Part shown: in pieces, positions 36,257 to 45,306 of the stretch | How the letters are laid out: every line of letters begins with the position of its first letter | Numbering within the stretch: position 1 is the first letter of the stretch | Assembly: GCF_024199845.1 (NCBI RefSeq) | Contig: NZ_JANADO010000001.1 | Location: 4,960,001-5,024,000, forward strand | Direction of reading: 5' to 3' | DNA length: 64,000 nucleotides | Origin: Bradyrhizobium sp. CCGB12 | GTDB lineage: Bacteria; Pseudomonadota; Alphaproteobacteria; Rhizobiales; Xanthobacteraceae | Position numbers and translations under genes: made by a program | Notes under the pieces: generated by a model | Seen by the model: the letters and a program-made list of their open reading frames with translations, nothing else | Told to the model about the DNA's origin: nothing | Database searches by the model: none

Positions 36257-37402
36257 ATGGTGCCTCCGCGCAAGCTGCTGCCTCTGCTGACCATCTGGCT
36301 TGCCCTGGCGAGCGCGCCGTTCCATGCCATGGCCGCTGAGTTCTACACCGAGGACTTGCGCATCCCGATGGCGGAGGCCGGGCCGCAGGGTCTGGAGGCG
36401 TTCCTGGTGCGCCCGGCGGGAGCGAAGCGCTATCCGCTCGCCCTGCTCAGCCACGGCTCGCCGCGCAGCTTCGACGACCGCGCGACGATGTCGGCGCACA
36501 AATATTACGGCGTCGCACTCGAATATGCCCGGCGCGGCTTCGCCGCGCTAATCGTGATGCGGCGCGGCTATGGCAGCTCGCCCGGCGGGCGCGTCGACAG
36601 CGTCGGCGGCTGCGCGAAGGCCGCCTATCTGCCCGCGACTGCCGTCGCGGTCGCCGATTTGCGTGCCGCGATCGATGCGATGGCGCACCGGACCGACGTC
36701 ACGACATCAGGCATGATCGCAGCCGGCCATTCCGCCGGCGGACTCGCCACCGTCGCGCTCACCGCGCAGGCGCCGCCCGGCCTCGTCGCCGCGATCAGCT
36801 TTGCCGGCGGCCGCGGCTCGCGCGACGACGACGACGTCTGCAATCCGGATGGGCTGGTGCAGGCCTTCGCCACGTTCGGCAGGACCTCGCGCGTGCCGAT
36901 GCTGTGGGTCTATGCGAGCAACGATTCGTACTTCGGTCCCGATCTCGCGCGCCGCTTCGTCGATGGGTTTCGCGGCAGTGGCGGCAACGCGACATTCATC
37001 GCGGCGCAGCCTTACGGCGAGGACGGCCATTACCTCTATTCGGTCGTGGGCCGTCCGCAATGGACGCCCTATGTCGATGCCTTCCTGCGCGAGCGCGGCC
37101 TCGTCGGCCGCGACATCCTGGGCCCGCCCGATTCCCTGCCGCCGCCGCGCCAGCTCAACGAGGCCGTGCGCGCCGAGTTCGCGCGCTATCTCGCCAGCAT
37201 GATACCGCACAAGGCGTTTGCGGTGTCGCCGAACGGCGGTTACGGTTGGCGCTCGGGACGCGTGACCGCCGATGATGCCCGGCGCGATTCACTCGCCGCC
37301 TGCATGAAATGGTCGTCCAGCTGCACGCTCTATGCGGTCGACGACCAGCTGGCGGGACCCGCGCCAGGACCCGTGACGGATCAGAGCGCCCGCGCGCGCT
37401 AG
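36257..37402 (+). CDS. Exported alpha/beta hydrolase
   Basis: A 381-residue protein with a signal peptide (LLPLLTIWLALASAPFHAMA) and an alpha/beta hydrolase domain: LALLSHGSPRSFDDRATMS, GFAALIVMRRGYGSSPGG, the nucleophile elbow IAAGHSAGGLATVAL with Ser, and DGHYLYSVVGRPQWTPYVD, containing the likely catalytic His. It resembles dienelactone-hydrolase-like periplasmic esterases. The C-terminal region has a Cys-containing tail (ACMKWSSSCTLYAVDD). The start at 36257 follows the signal peptide; an upstream ATG at 36209 would add 16 polar residues. Substrate unknown. Confidence 0.82.
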   Translation: MVPPRKLLPLLTIWLALASAPFHAMAAEFYTEDLRIPMAEAGPQGLEAFLVRPAGAKRYPLALLSHGSPRSFDDRATMSAHKYYGVALEYARRGFAALIVMRRGYGSSPGGRVDSVGGCAKAAYLPATAVAVADLRAAIDAMAHRTDVTTSGMIAAGHSAGGLATVALTAQAPPGLVAAISFAGGRGSRDDDDVCNPDGLVQAFATFGRTSRVPMLWVYASNDSYFGPDLARRFVDGFRGSGGNATFIAAQPYGEDGHYLYSVVGRPQWTPYVDAFLRERGLVGRDILGPPDSLPPPRQLNEAVRAEFARYLASMIPHKAFAVSPNGGYGWRSGRVTADDARRDSLAACMKWSSSCTLYAVDDQLAGPAPGPVTDQSARAR

Positions 37403-37450
37403 CCGTGCCGCAAGGCCGGTTTGTTAACTCCAAAGCTCTATCAGGAAGCC

Positions 37451-38242
37451 ATGCCTCGGGATCGGACACGCTTCAATCTTAACGCGACGTGGAGGCGCGC
37501 AGCGGTCGCCGTGCTCTTGTCGGCCCCGATCTGCGCGCACGCCGGGGACGGCGGCCTGGACGAGCCGCCCACGACGACGCTCTCCGACGGCAGGATCGAG
37601 CTCGGCGCCGGAGAAACGCCGGCCTCCCGCGCCGCGATCCGGAAAATCATCGAACGGGAAACGGCAAACACCCGATTGCCTGCCGATATCGCCGAAGCGG
37701 TCGTCTTCGTCGAAAGCGGCTACAACCCGGCCGTGATCGGCAGCGTCGGCGAAATCGGGCTGATGCAGGTGCGGCCCGAGACTGCGGCGATGCTGGGATT
37801 CCGCGGCAGCAATGCCCAACTGGCGGAGCCTGATATCAACATCCACTACGGGGTGCTCTATCTCAGCCGTGCCTGGCGTCTCACGAGCGGGGATCTCTGC
37901 CGCGCCCTGATGAAATATCGGGCGGGTCATGGCGAGGAGACGATGACGCCGCGGTCGCAAGTCTATTGCAACCGGGCGCGTAATCGTCTGCTCGCGATGA
38001 ATTCGACGTCGCTGGGAGCAGAAACCGCGGCCGTTCCGGATCCGGCACCTCCGGCAATTGCCGCGGCGCCGGCAAGAGCGGCGAGCGCCCCGAAGGCGTC
38101 GACGCCGCCCAAAGCCGTCTATGCCCGCTATCGCCAAGGCACCGCCGCCGCGAGCCGCGCCTATTGGGCCGCGCATGAGGCCCGCATCAGCCAGATCAAG
38201 GCGCGCATCGAAGCAAGATGGAAGCGCGTCGCATCGCGCTGA
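37451..38242 (+). CDS. Lytic transglycosylase (SLT domain)
   Basis: A 263-residue protein with a signal peptide or short anchor (about residues 15-31, VAVLLSAPICAHAG) and an SLT-type lytic transglycosylase domain: catalytic Glu88 in VFVESGYNPAVIG, then EIGLMQVRPETAAMLG and INIHYGVLYLSRAW. It cleaves peptidoglycan glycan strands to 1,6-anhydro products. The C-terminus is Ala/Pro-rich with a basic helical end (QIKARIEARWKRVA). AGGAAG precedes the ATG at 37451. Downstream is the hairpin repeat at 38272-38320. Confidence 0.9.
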   Translation: MPRDRTRFNLNATWRRAAVAVLLSAPICAHAGDGGLDEPPTTTLSDGRIELGAGETPASRAAIRKIIERETANTRLPADIAEAVVFVESGYNPAVIGSVGEIGLMQVRPETAAMLGFRGSNAQLAEPDINIHYGVLYLSRAWRLTSGDLCRALMKYRAGHGEETMTPRSQVYCNRARNRLLAMNSTSLGAETAAVPDPAPPAIAAAPARAASAPKASTPPKAVYARYRQGTAAASRAYWAAHEARISQIKARIEARWKRVASR

Positions 38243-38271
38243 CGGAGATGTCGCGCGCGATGCTATTGTTT

Positions 38272-38320
38272 GAGCATGATCTTGTCGGAAAACCGCTTCA
38301 CGCTTTTCCGGATCATGCTC
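38272..38320. repeat. Hairpin repeat, family D (GAGCATGATC)
   Basis: GAGCATGATC at the left end and GATCATGCTC at the right end (38311-38320) are exact inverses, with nearly complementary inner parts (GGAAAACCG and the GCTTTTCCG region). It lies between convergent genes: the transglycosylase ends at 38242 and the response regulator stop is at 38320-38322. This hairpin sequence is a familiar intergenic element of Bradyrhizobium-like genomes. Confidence 0.85.
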
Positions 38321-39051
38321 TAGAGCCGCTCGCTGAGCGCGAGCTTGTAGCCGACACCGGTGACGGTCGCGATCACGGGCGTGCCGCTACCGACCAGCTT
38401 GCGGCGCAGCCGCGCCACCAGCGCATCGACCGTGCGGATGTCGACCTCGGCCTGGCGGTTGCTGACCACCTCGATCAGATAGTCGCGGCTGAGCGGACGG
38501 CCATCGGCGCCGACCAGCGCGGCGAGCAGGTCGAATTCGGCGCGGGTCAACGCCACCGGCTTGCCGTCACTGCCGAGCAGCTCGCGCCGGGTCAGGTCGA
38601 TGATCCAGTCGCCGAACGCGATCGAATTGTGGTTGCGCGCCGCCTTGCGGTCGATCGAGCGCCGTCGCAGCACGCTGCGCGCACGCGCGAGCAGGTCACG
38701 CAGATTGATCGGCTTGGTGACGTAGTGGTCGCCGGCGATCTCGAGGCCGAGGATGCGATCGACGTCGGTATCGCGACGGGTCACGAAGATGATGCCGGCG
38801 TTGCTGGTCGCCTGGATCTCCTTGGCGAGCTCGAAGCCGTCACCGTCAGGCAGCTGCACGTCGAGGAAGACGAGATCAGTACGCGCGCGCAGTGCCTGGC
38901 GGCATTCCGCGCAGGAGCCGGCGCCGACCACGTCGAAATTGTTCTCGTTGAAATATCCGACCAGCATCGTCCGCGTCACCGGATCATCTTCGACAACGAT
39001 CAGGCGCTCGCGGCCAATAGGACGCGATTCCTGACGAGCGGAATTAGCCAC
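38320..39051 (-). CDS. OmpR/PhoB-type response regulator, orphan
   Basis: A 243-residue response regulator. The receiver domain has LIVVEDDPVTRTMLVGYF, phospho-accepting Asp64 in VFLDVQLPDGDGFEL and FVTRRDTDVDRILGLEIAGD. The winged helix is KPVALTRAEFDLLAALVGAD, then DALVARLRRKLVGSG and ITVTGVGYKL-like (VIATVTGVGYKLALSE). No histidine kinase is adjacent, so the partner is elsewhere. The start at 39051 is a GTG giving the usual length; an in-frame GTG at 39135 would add 28 residues without family similarity. Its stop lies at the edge of the family-D hairpin. Confidence 0.87.
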   Translation of the reverse strand: MANSARQESRPIGRERLIVVEDDPVTRTMLVGYFNENNFDVVGAGSCAECRQALRARTDLVFLDVQLPDGDGFELAKEIQATSNAGIIFVTRRDTDVDRILGLEIAGDHYVTKPINLRDLLARARSVLRRRSIDRKAARNHNSIAFGDWIIDLTRRELLGSDGKPVALTRAEFDLLAALVGADGRPLSRDYLIEVVSNRQAEVDIRTVDALVARLRRKLVGSGTPVIATVTGVGYKLALSERL

Positions 39052-39382
39052 GATATTCGATGTCCTGTGTGCCTGCGAGCCGGCCTGAAAATTCAGATCG
39101 TGGCGCAACGCGCTGTCTTGTGAACGCCCATTCACGACCTGTTCGAGCCCCCGAAATTGCCTGCCGCGATACTATGCGTGTTGCGATGCCCAAACAATAT
39201 TGCTCATGATCTTGACACATTAAGTATGAATTGCCCCACAATTCTCATCCCGCGCATCGTCGCGCCAGCAAGCTCCATAATTCGGAAAATACGATACTAC
39301 CTCGACAGCCCGCTGCGGCTTGCTCCGCCGGAAGCTTCGCATCTACTGTGCGTCGCAGGGATCTGCACCTGGAGGTGGCGTC
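39052..39382. other. Divergent intergenic region (response regulator / MBL hydrolase)
   Basis: This 331-base stretch holds no accepted gene and looks AT-richer than its neighbours. It contains the palindrome CAATATTG (39195-39202) and the inverted repeat GAATTG, five bases, CAATTC (39228-39244), which may be regulatory sites for either flanking gene. No terminator was seen. Confidence 0.5.
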
Positions 39383-40231
39383 ATGGAGGTCATACTGCTC
39401 GGCACCGGCGGTCCACGCCCGGACCCGCGCCGGATGGCGACGACCACGCTGATCAGGCTTGGCGACGAGAACATCCTGTTCGACGCCGGCCGCGGCGTCA
39501 TGGTGCAGCTCAGCAAGGCCGGCGTGCCGCTTGGCGCCATCAAGACGGTCTTTCTCACCCATCACCATTTCGACCACATCGGCGACCTCTACGATGTGAT
39601 GCTGAATTCATGGATGCATGGACGCAAGGACGAGCTGCGCATCTATGGACCTCCAGATACCGAACGGCTGGTCAATACGCTGATCACGCAGGTCTACGAC
39701 AAGGACATCACCTGGCGGGATCGGGGCGAGCCGACCTTCGGCGGCTGGAAGCCGGTCGTCGCAACGGACGTCGTACCGGGCCCCGTTCTCAATACCGGGC
39801 GCTGGAAGATCAGCGCCGAGCTCGTCTCACATGGCGACGGCCTCGACATGCCGCCGGCCTTCCTGCAGCGCTGGATGTGCCTCGGCTACCGCTTAGAGGC
39901 GGAGGGCAAGATCATTGCGATTTCCGGCGACACGGTCCCCTGCCCCGGACTCGAGCGACTGGCTGAGGGAGCCGACCTGCTCGTTCAGTGCTGCTTCCTC
40001 GCAACGCCGGAGATCAACAACGAGCACCTCCGCCGCCTTGCGAAATTCACCATCGCCTGCGGCGATACGGTCGGCAAGGTCGCGGCCAAGGCCGGAGTCA
40101 AGAAGCTCGCATTGACCCATCACCGTCCGCGCACCGACGATTCCATGCTGAACGCGCTACTCGACGATGTCCGTCAGGACTATGCGGGGCCGGTCGTGCT
40201 CGGCGAGGACCTCACGCGCATCGAGGTCTGA
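39383..40231 (+). CDS. MBL-fold metallo-hydrolase (RNase Z/arylsulfatase-like)
   Basis: A 282-residue metallo-beta-lactamase-fold protein: MEVILLGTGGPRPDPRR opens it, and the zinc-binding THHHFDHIGDLYDV, AISGDTVPC and LTHHRPRTDD follow. The pattern is that of RNase-Z-like and arylsulfatase-like MBL proteins rather than a beta-lactamase. GGAGGTGG lies upstream of the ATG at 39383, a strong ribosome binding site. The substrate is unknown. Convergent with the epimerase-like gene. Confidence 0.87.
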   Translation: MEVILLGTGGPRPDPRRMATTTLIRLGDENILFDAGRGVMVQLSKAGVPLGAIKTVFLTHHHFDHIGDLYDVMLNSWMHGRKDELRIYGPPDTERLVNTLITQVYDKDITWRDRGEPTFGGWKPVVATDVVPGPVLNTGRWKISAELVSHGDGLDMPPAFLQRWMCLGYRLEAEGKIIAISGDTVPCPGLERLAEGADLLVQCCFLATPEINNEHLRRLAKFTIACGDTVGKVAAKAGVKKLALTHHRPRTDDSMLNALLDDVRQDYAGPVVLGEDLTRIEV

Positions 40232-40246
40232 AGCCCATCGATCAGC

Positions 40247-41158
40247 TCAAGACGATCCGACTTCGATCCGGAACGACAACTGCTCCTGCGCGTCCGGCGC
40301 GATATGCATCAGGCCCGGCTTGTCGGTGAACTCGCCATCGAAGCCGGCGGGACTGGCATAGCCGCGCCAGGGCTCGATACAGAGGAACGGCGCCCCCGAC
40401 GGTTTTGACCAGACGCCGAGTTCGCGAAAGCCGCGCCAGGACATCTTCAGCCAAGGCCCGGTCGATGCGCCTTGCTGCGCGGCATAGCGGACCGAACCGC
40501 TCTCGATCTGGTCGAAGATGACGGCATCATCGACGAACAGAGCTTCGGACAAGGGAAGCACCGTGCCCTTGACAGGACCAGGCTCCGCGGCCGCGCGCAG
40601 CAGTCCACCATCAAGACGGCGGATGGGAGACGACTCCGCCTTCGCAAAGGTCAGCGCGTAGCTCTCCTTCGCGAGTTCGGGCTGGAGCGGCCAGTTGAAG
40701 GCGGGATGGCCGCCGAGCGAAGCCGGCAATGTCTCCTTGCCGGTGTTGGCGATCGTCAGCGTCAGGTCGAGCCCGGAATCATCGATCGCATAGGTGGCCG
40801 TGAGCCGGAACGCGAACGGATAGAGCGCACGCGTCGCCTCTCTGTCTTCGAGCACCAAGGTGCAGCGGCTCTCGCCGCGCTCTGCCCATGCAAAGCGACT
40901 GTCGCGCGCAAAGCCGTGCTGGGTCATCCGATACGTCTTGCCCCGGTGCCGTAATTCGTCATTGGCAAGACGCCCGACGATCGGAAACAGCAGCGGCGCG
41001 TGGCGCGGCCATTCCGGCCCCGCCTGCCAGACGAATTCGATGCCGCCCCCGTCCTCGAGCGAGCACAGCTCAGCGCCCTGCGCCTTGACGGTCGCGCGGA
41101 GCCGTCCGCTTCGAAGGGTGCAGGTGTCATCGCAGGTGTCATCGCTCATGCGCGACAT
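40247..41158 (-). CDS. Aldose 1-epimerase family protein (LacX/YihR-like)
   Basis: A 303-residue galactose-mutarotase-fold protein with AQGAELCSLEDGGGIEFVW, HGFARDSRFAW (the usual first catalytic His position), SLGGHPAFNWPL and PWRGYASPAGFDGEF. It belongs to the aldose-epimerase-like group whose substrates are often unknown. The start at 41158 has GAGG 11 bases upstream; the next ATG at 41149 is also possible. It lies immediately left of the polysaccharide locus and could modify sugars feeding it. Confidence 0.87.
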   Translation of the reverse strand: MSRMSDDTCDDTCTLRSGRLRATVKAQGAELCSLEDGGGIEFVWQAGPEWPRHAPLLFPIVGRLANDELRHRGKTYRMTQHGFARDSRFAWAERGESRCTLVLEDREATRALYPFAFRLTATYAIDDSGLDLTLTIANTGKETLPASLGGHPAFNWPLQPELAKESYALTFAKAESSPIRRLDGGLLRAAAEPGPVKGTVLPLSEALFVDDAVIFDQIESGSVRYAAQQGASTGPWLKMSWRGFRELGVWSKPSGAPFLCIEPWRGYASPAGFDGEFTDKPGLMHIAPDAQEQLSFRIEVGSS

Positions 41159-41328
41159 CTACACCGCGACCTCGCACCCAGCAAGGCGGCGCCAGCCATG
41201 CATGCAGAGCGTCAGCACCGTGCAGAGCCGCGTCATATTTCTGTACCTAACGGTTGCTCTTTGCGGTTCGTCCACCACCTGTTTCCTGCAGCCCGGCCCG
41301 GACTCCGATCAACCATCGTGGTAGCCAA

Positions 41329-42432
41329 TTGAAATTCTTCATCAACGGCCGCTTTCTGTCGCAAAAGCTCACCGGCGTTCAGCGTTATGCCGCCGAAATC
41401 GTCAAGGCGATCGACGCGCAGCTGGCGTCGGAGCAGACTCCTGCCTCGCTGCGGAACGCAGATTGGCAGTTGCTGACGCCCGTGGATGCAAGCGAGGACC
41501 TGCAGCTTGAGCGAATCAAGATTCGCACCGTCGGCCGGTTGCGCGGGCATGCCTGGGATCAAATCGAACTGGCGCGCGCCGCTGCGGGAGGCCGCTTGAT
41601 CAGTCTGGCCAATGCCGGCCCGGTGTTCCATCGCGACCACATTGTCGTGATCCACGACGCACAGGTCTTTCGCAGGCCCGATTTCTTCAACTGGCGCTAT
41701 CTGGCAGTTCACCGAACGATGGGCCAGATGCTCGCCCGGCACGCAAGCATCGCAACCGTATCGGCCTTTTCGCGCAAGGAACTTGCCGAGGTGCTGAACC
41801 TATCGGCAACGAAGATCCCGGTCTTTCCCAACAGCGCAGAACACTTCGCAAAGACGAAACCGGATCCCGACATTATTGCCAGGCTCGGGCTTCAGGCGCG
41901 GAAATTCTTTCTCTACGTGGGCTCGAGGACCAAAAACAAGAATCTGTCCGTCGCGATTCGTGCCATCCAGCTGCTCGAGCGGGCTGACGTTCCCCTGGTC
42001 ATCGTCGGCGGCGACAACAGCAAGGTATTTCAGGACAATTCGGGCGAAGGCGCCGCCGGCCTGCTGCTGGCCGGGCGCCTGACGGACAGCGAGATCGCGG
42101 CTCTCTACGCACATGCATCGGCATTCGTGTTTCCATCGCTTTACGAAGGTTTTGGTGTGCCGCCGCTCGAAGCCATGATCTTCGGTTGTCCGGTCATCGC
42201 CTCGACGGCCGATGCCGTGGTGGAGACGTGCGGTGATGCGGCTGCGTATTTTCGCGCCAGCGACGCCGAGGCGCTGAGGCAACTCATGCTCGAAAGACTG
42301 GCAGCCGGCGCCATCTCTGATCAGGAGCGCAGGAGGCAGCAGGATCGCGTTGCCTTCTACTCGTGGAAGAAATCAGCGAAGGCTCTGCTCGATCATCTCG
42401 CAGGGCCGGCAGAGGTCGCCAGTGCTGCTTGA
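41329..42432 (+). CDS. GT4-family glycosyltransferase
   Basis: A 367-residue GT-B glycosyltransferase of family 4. KFFINGRFLSQKLTGVQRYA opens it, then FLYVGSRTKNKNLSVAIRAI, and the donor-binding end reads SAFVFPSLYEGFGVPPLEAM with the conserved E-x7-E glutamates. It transfers a nucleotide-activated sugar with retention. The start is TTG at 41329, just at the beginning of the domain, with no strong ribosome binding site; a TTG at 41254 is in frame. First gene of the rightward polysaccharide cluster. Confidence 0.88.
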   Translation: MKFFINGRFLSQKLTGVQRYAAEIVKAIDAQLASEQTPASLRNADWQLLTPVDASEDLQLERIKIRTVGRLRGHAWDQIELARAAAGGRLISLANAGPVFHRDHIVVIHDAQVFRRPDFFNWRYLAVHRTMGQMLARHASIATVSAFSRKELAEVLNLSATKIPVFPNSAEHFAKTKPDPDIIARLGLQARKFFLYVGSRTKNKNLSVAIRAIQLLERADVPLVIVGGDNSKVFQDNSGEGAAGLLLAGRLTDSEIAALYAHASAFVFPSLYEGFGVPPLEAMIFGCPVIASTADAVVETCGDAAAYFRASDAEALRQLMLERLAAGAISDQERRRQQDRVAFYSWKKSAKALLDHLAGPAEVASAA

Positions 42433-42605
42433 AATTCGCCGCAACTCGCCTATCGCGCGCAATGGTAATTGCACAAACGTTTTGCAACTCGCTGCCTGTT
42501 GCATGGTTCCATGAAACTTTTTTTTCGTTCTTGCGACGATCGCAAGCACAAAAAAACTTGGCGCAACATCACCACATCCCTGCCCCATTATCGCTACGTA
42601 TTCGA

Positions 42606-42630
42606 GGAACTGTGTTTCGCACTCGCGAAA
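42606..42630 (+). promoter_or_regulatory. GGAAC box and palindrome upstream of the second glycosyltransferase
   Basis: GGAAC (42606-42610) is followed by the palindrome TTTCGC, ACTC, GCGAAA (42615-42630). A closely similar block (GGAAC, then TTTC and ACTCGCGA) lies upstream of the repeat protein at 48304-48324. The wider gap (42433-42687) also has a TTGCA / TGCAA inverted repeat and a T-run at 42517-42525 after a weak hairpin. Confidence 0.45.
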
Positions 42631-42687
42631 TCAGACTAAGGATCCACGATGTCCGGCTCTCCAACGAGGCCCTACGGAAGGCAAACG

Positions 42688-43827
42688 ATGAAAGTGCTGC
42701 ACATCGCCGAGACGATTCGTGGCGGGATTGCGAGCTACCTGAACGAGTTGCACCCACAGCAACAGGCGAGCTTCGGCGCCGAGAACGTGCATTATGTCGT
42801 GCCTTCGGACCATCGTCGCGACCTCGGCGCGATCGATGACAATCAGATCACGACGTTCGGACGATCCGGCCGCAGCGTCTCCGGGCTCTTCCAGATGCTG
42901 CGCGCAAGCATGCAGGCCCTGGACGCTTTCCGGCCGGACGTGGTGCATCTGCATTCCTCGTTTGCAGGCCTCGTGCTCCGCCCCGCGCTGGCGGCCCGTT
43001 CGAACGGTCCGCGCGTCGTCTATTGTCCACACGGCTGGGCGTTTTCGCGCGAGACCGGCCGGCTGAGCCATCTCGTGACGAAGGCGGCGGAAAACCTCCT
43101 TGCGCGCACGTCGGACCGAATCATCTGCATCTCCGGCGACGAGTTCAACGAAGCGGTGCGCGCCGGAATTCCCGCCGAGCGCCTCACTCTCGTCCACAAT
43201 GGCATCTCGAAGAGCCGCACGCCGCAGCCCGTCGCGGCAGATTGGACGTCCACGAAGGTCAAGGTCCTGTTCATCGGACGCCTTGACCGTCAGAAGGGCT
43301 TCGATCTCCTGATCGAAGCGGCTCGCTCGCTCGAGGATGTCTTGGACATCCGCTTGGTCGGCGCCTCCGTCGTCAACAAGTACGAAGGCCCGACCGTCCC
43401 GTCCAATGTGTCCCTGCTGGGCTGGCTCGACCGCCCAACCATCGAAACCCAGCTCGAGGCGGCCGATCTCGTCGTCATCCCGTCACGATGGGAAGCCTTC
43501 GGTCTCGTCGCCCTGGAAGCGATGCGCGCGGCCAAGCCCATCCTGGCATTCCGCAGCGGAGCATTGCCCGAAATCGTCGTCGATGGCGTGACCGGCGTGC
43601 TTTGCGAGCCCGTCGCGGTCCAGCCGCTCGTCGACGGTTTCCGGCGAGCGCTCGATCTTGATCTCAAGGTGCTGGGACAGCGCGGCTACGACCGGTTCAA
43701 GCAGTTTTATGACGTTCAGAAGACGCATGGGCAATTGCAGCAGGTCTATGCCGAGCTGCTCCAGGACGACCGGGCGCCGGTCGAGGCGAAGGCCGGGCTG
43801 GAGTCGGACCTCTCCAAGAATTTCTGA
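42688..43827 (+). CDS. GT4-family glycosyltransferase
   Basis: A 379-residue GT-B enzyme opening MKVLHIAETIRGGIASYLNE, with VVYCPHGWAFSRETGRLSH, VLFIGRLDRQKGFDLLIEAA and the donor site SRWEAFGLVALEAMRAAKPI containing the two conserved glutamates. This resembles sugar transferases of exopolysaccharide assembly. GGAAGG lies upstream of the ATG at 42688; an ATG 13 codons earlier is less likely. It stands between two intergenic regions carrying the CACTCGCGA motif and may have its own promoter. Confidence 0.92.
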   Translation: MKVLHIAETIRGGIASYLNELHPQQQASFGAENVHYVVPSDHRRDLGAIDDNQITTFGRSGRSVSGLFQMLRASMQALDAFRPDVVHLHSSFAGLVLRPALAARSNGPRVVYCPHGWAFSRETGRLSHLVTKAAENLLARTSDRIICISGDEFNEAVRAGIPAERLTLVHNGISKSRTPQPVAADWTSTKVKVLFIGRLDRQKGFDLLIEAARSLEDVLDIRLVGASVVNKYEGPTVPSNVSLLGWLDRPTIETQLEAADLVVIPSRWEAFGLVALEAMRAAKPILAFRSGALPEIVVDGVTGVLCEPVAVQPLVDGFRRALDLDLKVLGQRGYDRFKQFYDVQKTHGQLQQVYAELLQDDRAPVEAKAGLESDLSKNF

Positions 43828-43945
43828 TGGCTCGACGGCTCAACGTAAACGCTTGCCCTCGCAGATGCAGGAGATCGCGATGGCGATGTCACGGACCGGA
43901 ATTGGTGTCACCGCGAATGCATCACTCGCGAACATGATCTAGCCA

Positions 43946-45274
43946 ATGACATTCCCACGCACCTTGGTTCGCGGCAGCTTCCGCCTCGCGGGGCTCATCG
44001 CATCGATTCTCTTGCCGGTCGCCGCCTCTGCGCAGCAGGCACAACCGCTCGAAGCCCGATTCCTGCTCGGGGTCGGCACGCATCAGGGACTGGGCGGCCC
44101 GGTGAGCGCACGCGGATACGTGCCTACGGAGAACGTCGCCCAGATCAAGCAACTTGGCTTCAACGCCTTCCGCGATGATTTCCCCTGGTCCGATTTCGAG
44201 GTGGGGGGACGCCGGATGGGATTCACGCCCAGGCTCGGCAGGCTCGAAGCACAAGTCAAATCCGGCGTCGCGCGCCCTCTCCTGATCCTCGCCTTCGGCC
44301 ATCATCTCGTTCCGAATTCCTCGCCACCGACGACCGATGAGGCGCGGCAACGGTTTGCCGATTATGCTGCGGCCGCCGCGCAATCGGTCCTGCCGCAGCA
44401 TCCGATCTTCGAGCTCTGGAACGAATGGAATCTGGCGGCGAAGAAAGATGCCGCGTTCTCGCCGGAAAACTATCTGGCGCTCGCGCACGTCGCGCGACCG
44501 GCGGTCAAGCGCGTTGCGCCGAATGCGCCTTTCCTGGTCGGAGCGCTCGGCGACGATCCGGGCTGGACGTGGACGGAAAAGATGCTGCGGACCGGCATCC
44601 TTCAATATGCGGACGGCGCTTCGATCCATCTTTACAATTTCTGCATGGGCCCGAGCAAACGCACCTCGGCCGAAATCATCGACCGGCTGACGGCGTTTCA
44701 CCGCCTCGTCGGCCAAGCGAGCGGAAACCCCGACTTTCCGATCTACGTCACCGAGACGGGCTGGACCACGGCCACCAACAAATGCGGCGTCAGCGAACAG
44801 GCCCAGGCCGACAATACGGCGCAGCTCATCCTGTGGGCGTCGACCGCGCGCTGGCTCAAGGGAATGTGGCTCTACGAACTCAAGGACAGTGGAAAGAACC
44901 CATCGGAGCTGGAGGACAATTTCGGACTCTATCGTTTCGACAATTCGCCAAAGCCGGTTGCCTGTGCGGCTCAGGGCGCCTGGGCTTTCATTCGCTCCAG
45001 CCTGAGTGCCGAGCGGCGAGAGCTCGCCAGCGGTGTCGTGTCGATCAATGCATCAACGACTGCCGGCGGCAGAATAGCGGTCTGGTCCGAGGCTCCGGAC
45101 CGACGTTACGAGATCCGGCTCAAGGGCGATCAGCAAGGCACAAGCTTTGCAATGCCGTGCGACCCGACGGCAAAGTCCGCCTCCGGGGTCTGGATTCCCG
45201 TCTCGAGCACGCCGGTGCTGATTGCAGCCAATGACAGTGCCGTTCCCGCCCTGGAGATCAGGCCGGCGCGGTAG
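43946..45274 (+). CDS. Exported clan-A glycoside hydrolase
   Basis: A 442-residue protein with a signal peptide (about residues 1-29, ASILLPVAASAQQ) and a (beta/alpha)8 glycosidase domain. The acid/base Glu160 lies in FELWNEWNLAA and the nucleophile Glu270 in IYVTETGWTTATN, with a conserved ASIHLYNF between. The C-terminal part is a beta-sandwich-like region. The overall layout resembles GH39/GH5-like retaining hydrolases. In polysaccharide loci such enzymes trim or release the polymer in the periplasm. The N-terminal domain of the 1302-residue protein downstream shows the same motif order. Confidence 0.85.
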   Translation: MTFPRTLVRGSFRLAGLIASILLPVAASAQQAQPLEARFLLGVGTHQGLGGPVSARGYVPTENVAQIKQLGFNAFRDDFPWSDFEVGGRRMGFTPRLGRLEAQVKSGVARPLLILAFGHHLVPNSSPPTTDEARQRFADYAAAAAQSVLPQHPIFELWNEWNLAAKKDAAFSPENYLALAHVARPAVKRVAPNAPFLVGALGDDPGWTWTEKMLRTGILQYADGASIHLYNFCMGPSKRTSAEIIDRLTAFHRLVGQASGNPDFPIYVTETGWTTATNKCGVSEQAQADNTAQLILWASTARWLKGMWLYELKDSGKNPSELEDNFGLYRFDNSPKPVACAAQGAWAFIRSSLSAERRELASGVVSINASTTAGGRIAVWSEAPDRRYEIRLKGDQQGTSFAMPCDPTAKSASGVWIPVSSTPVLIAANDSAVPALEIRPAR

Positions 45275-45306
45275 ACGCGATTTTTTGCAGACAAGAGGTT
45301 GATGCG

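Noticed and set aside
42501..42528. Intrinsic terminator after the first glycosyltransferase
   Set aside because: There is a T-run, but the stem CATG/CATG is only four bases, too weak to support as a terminator.
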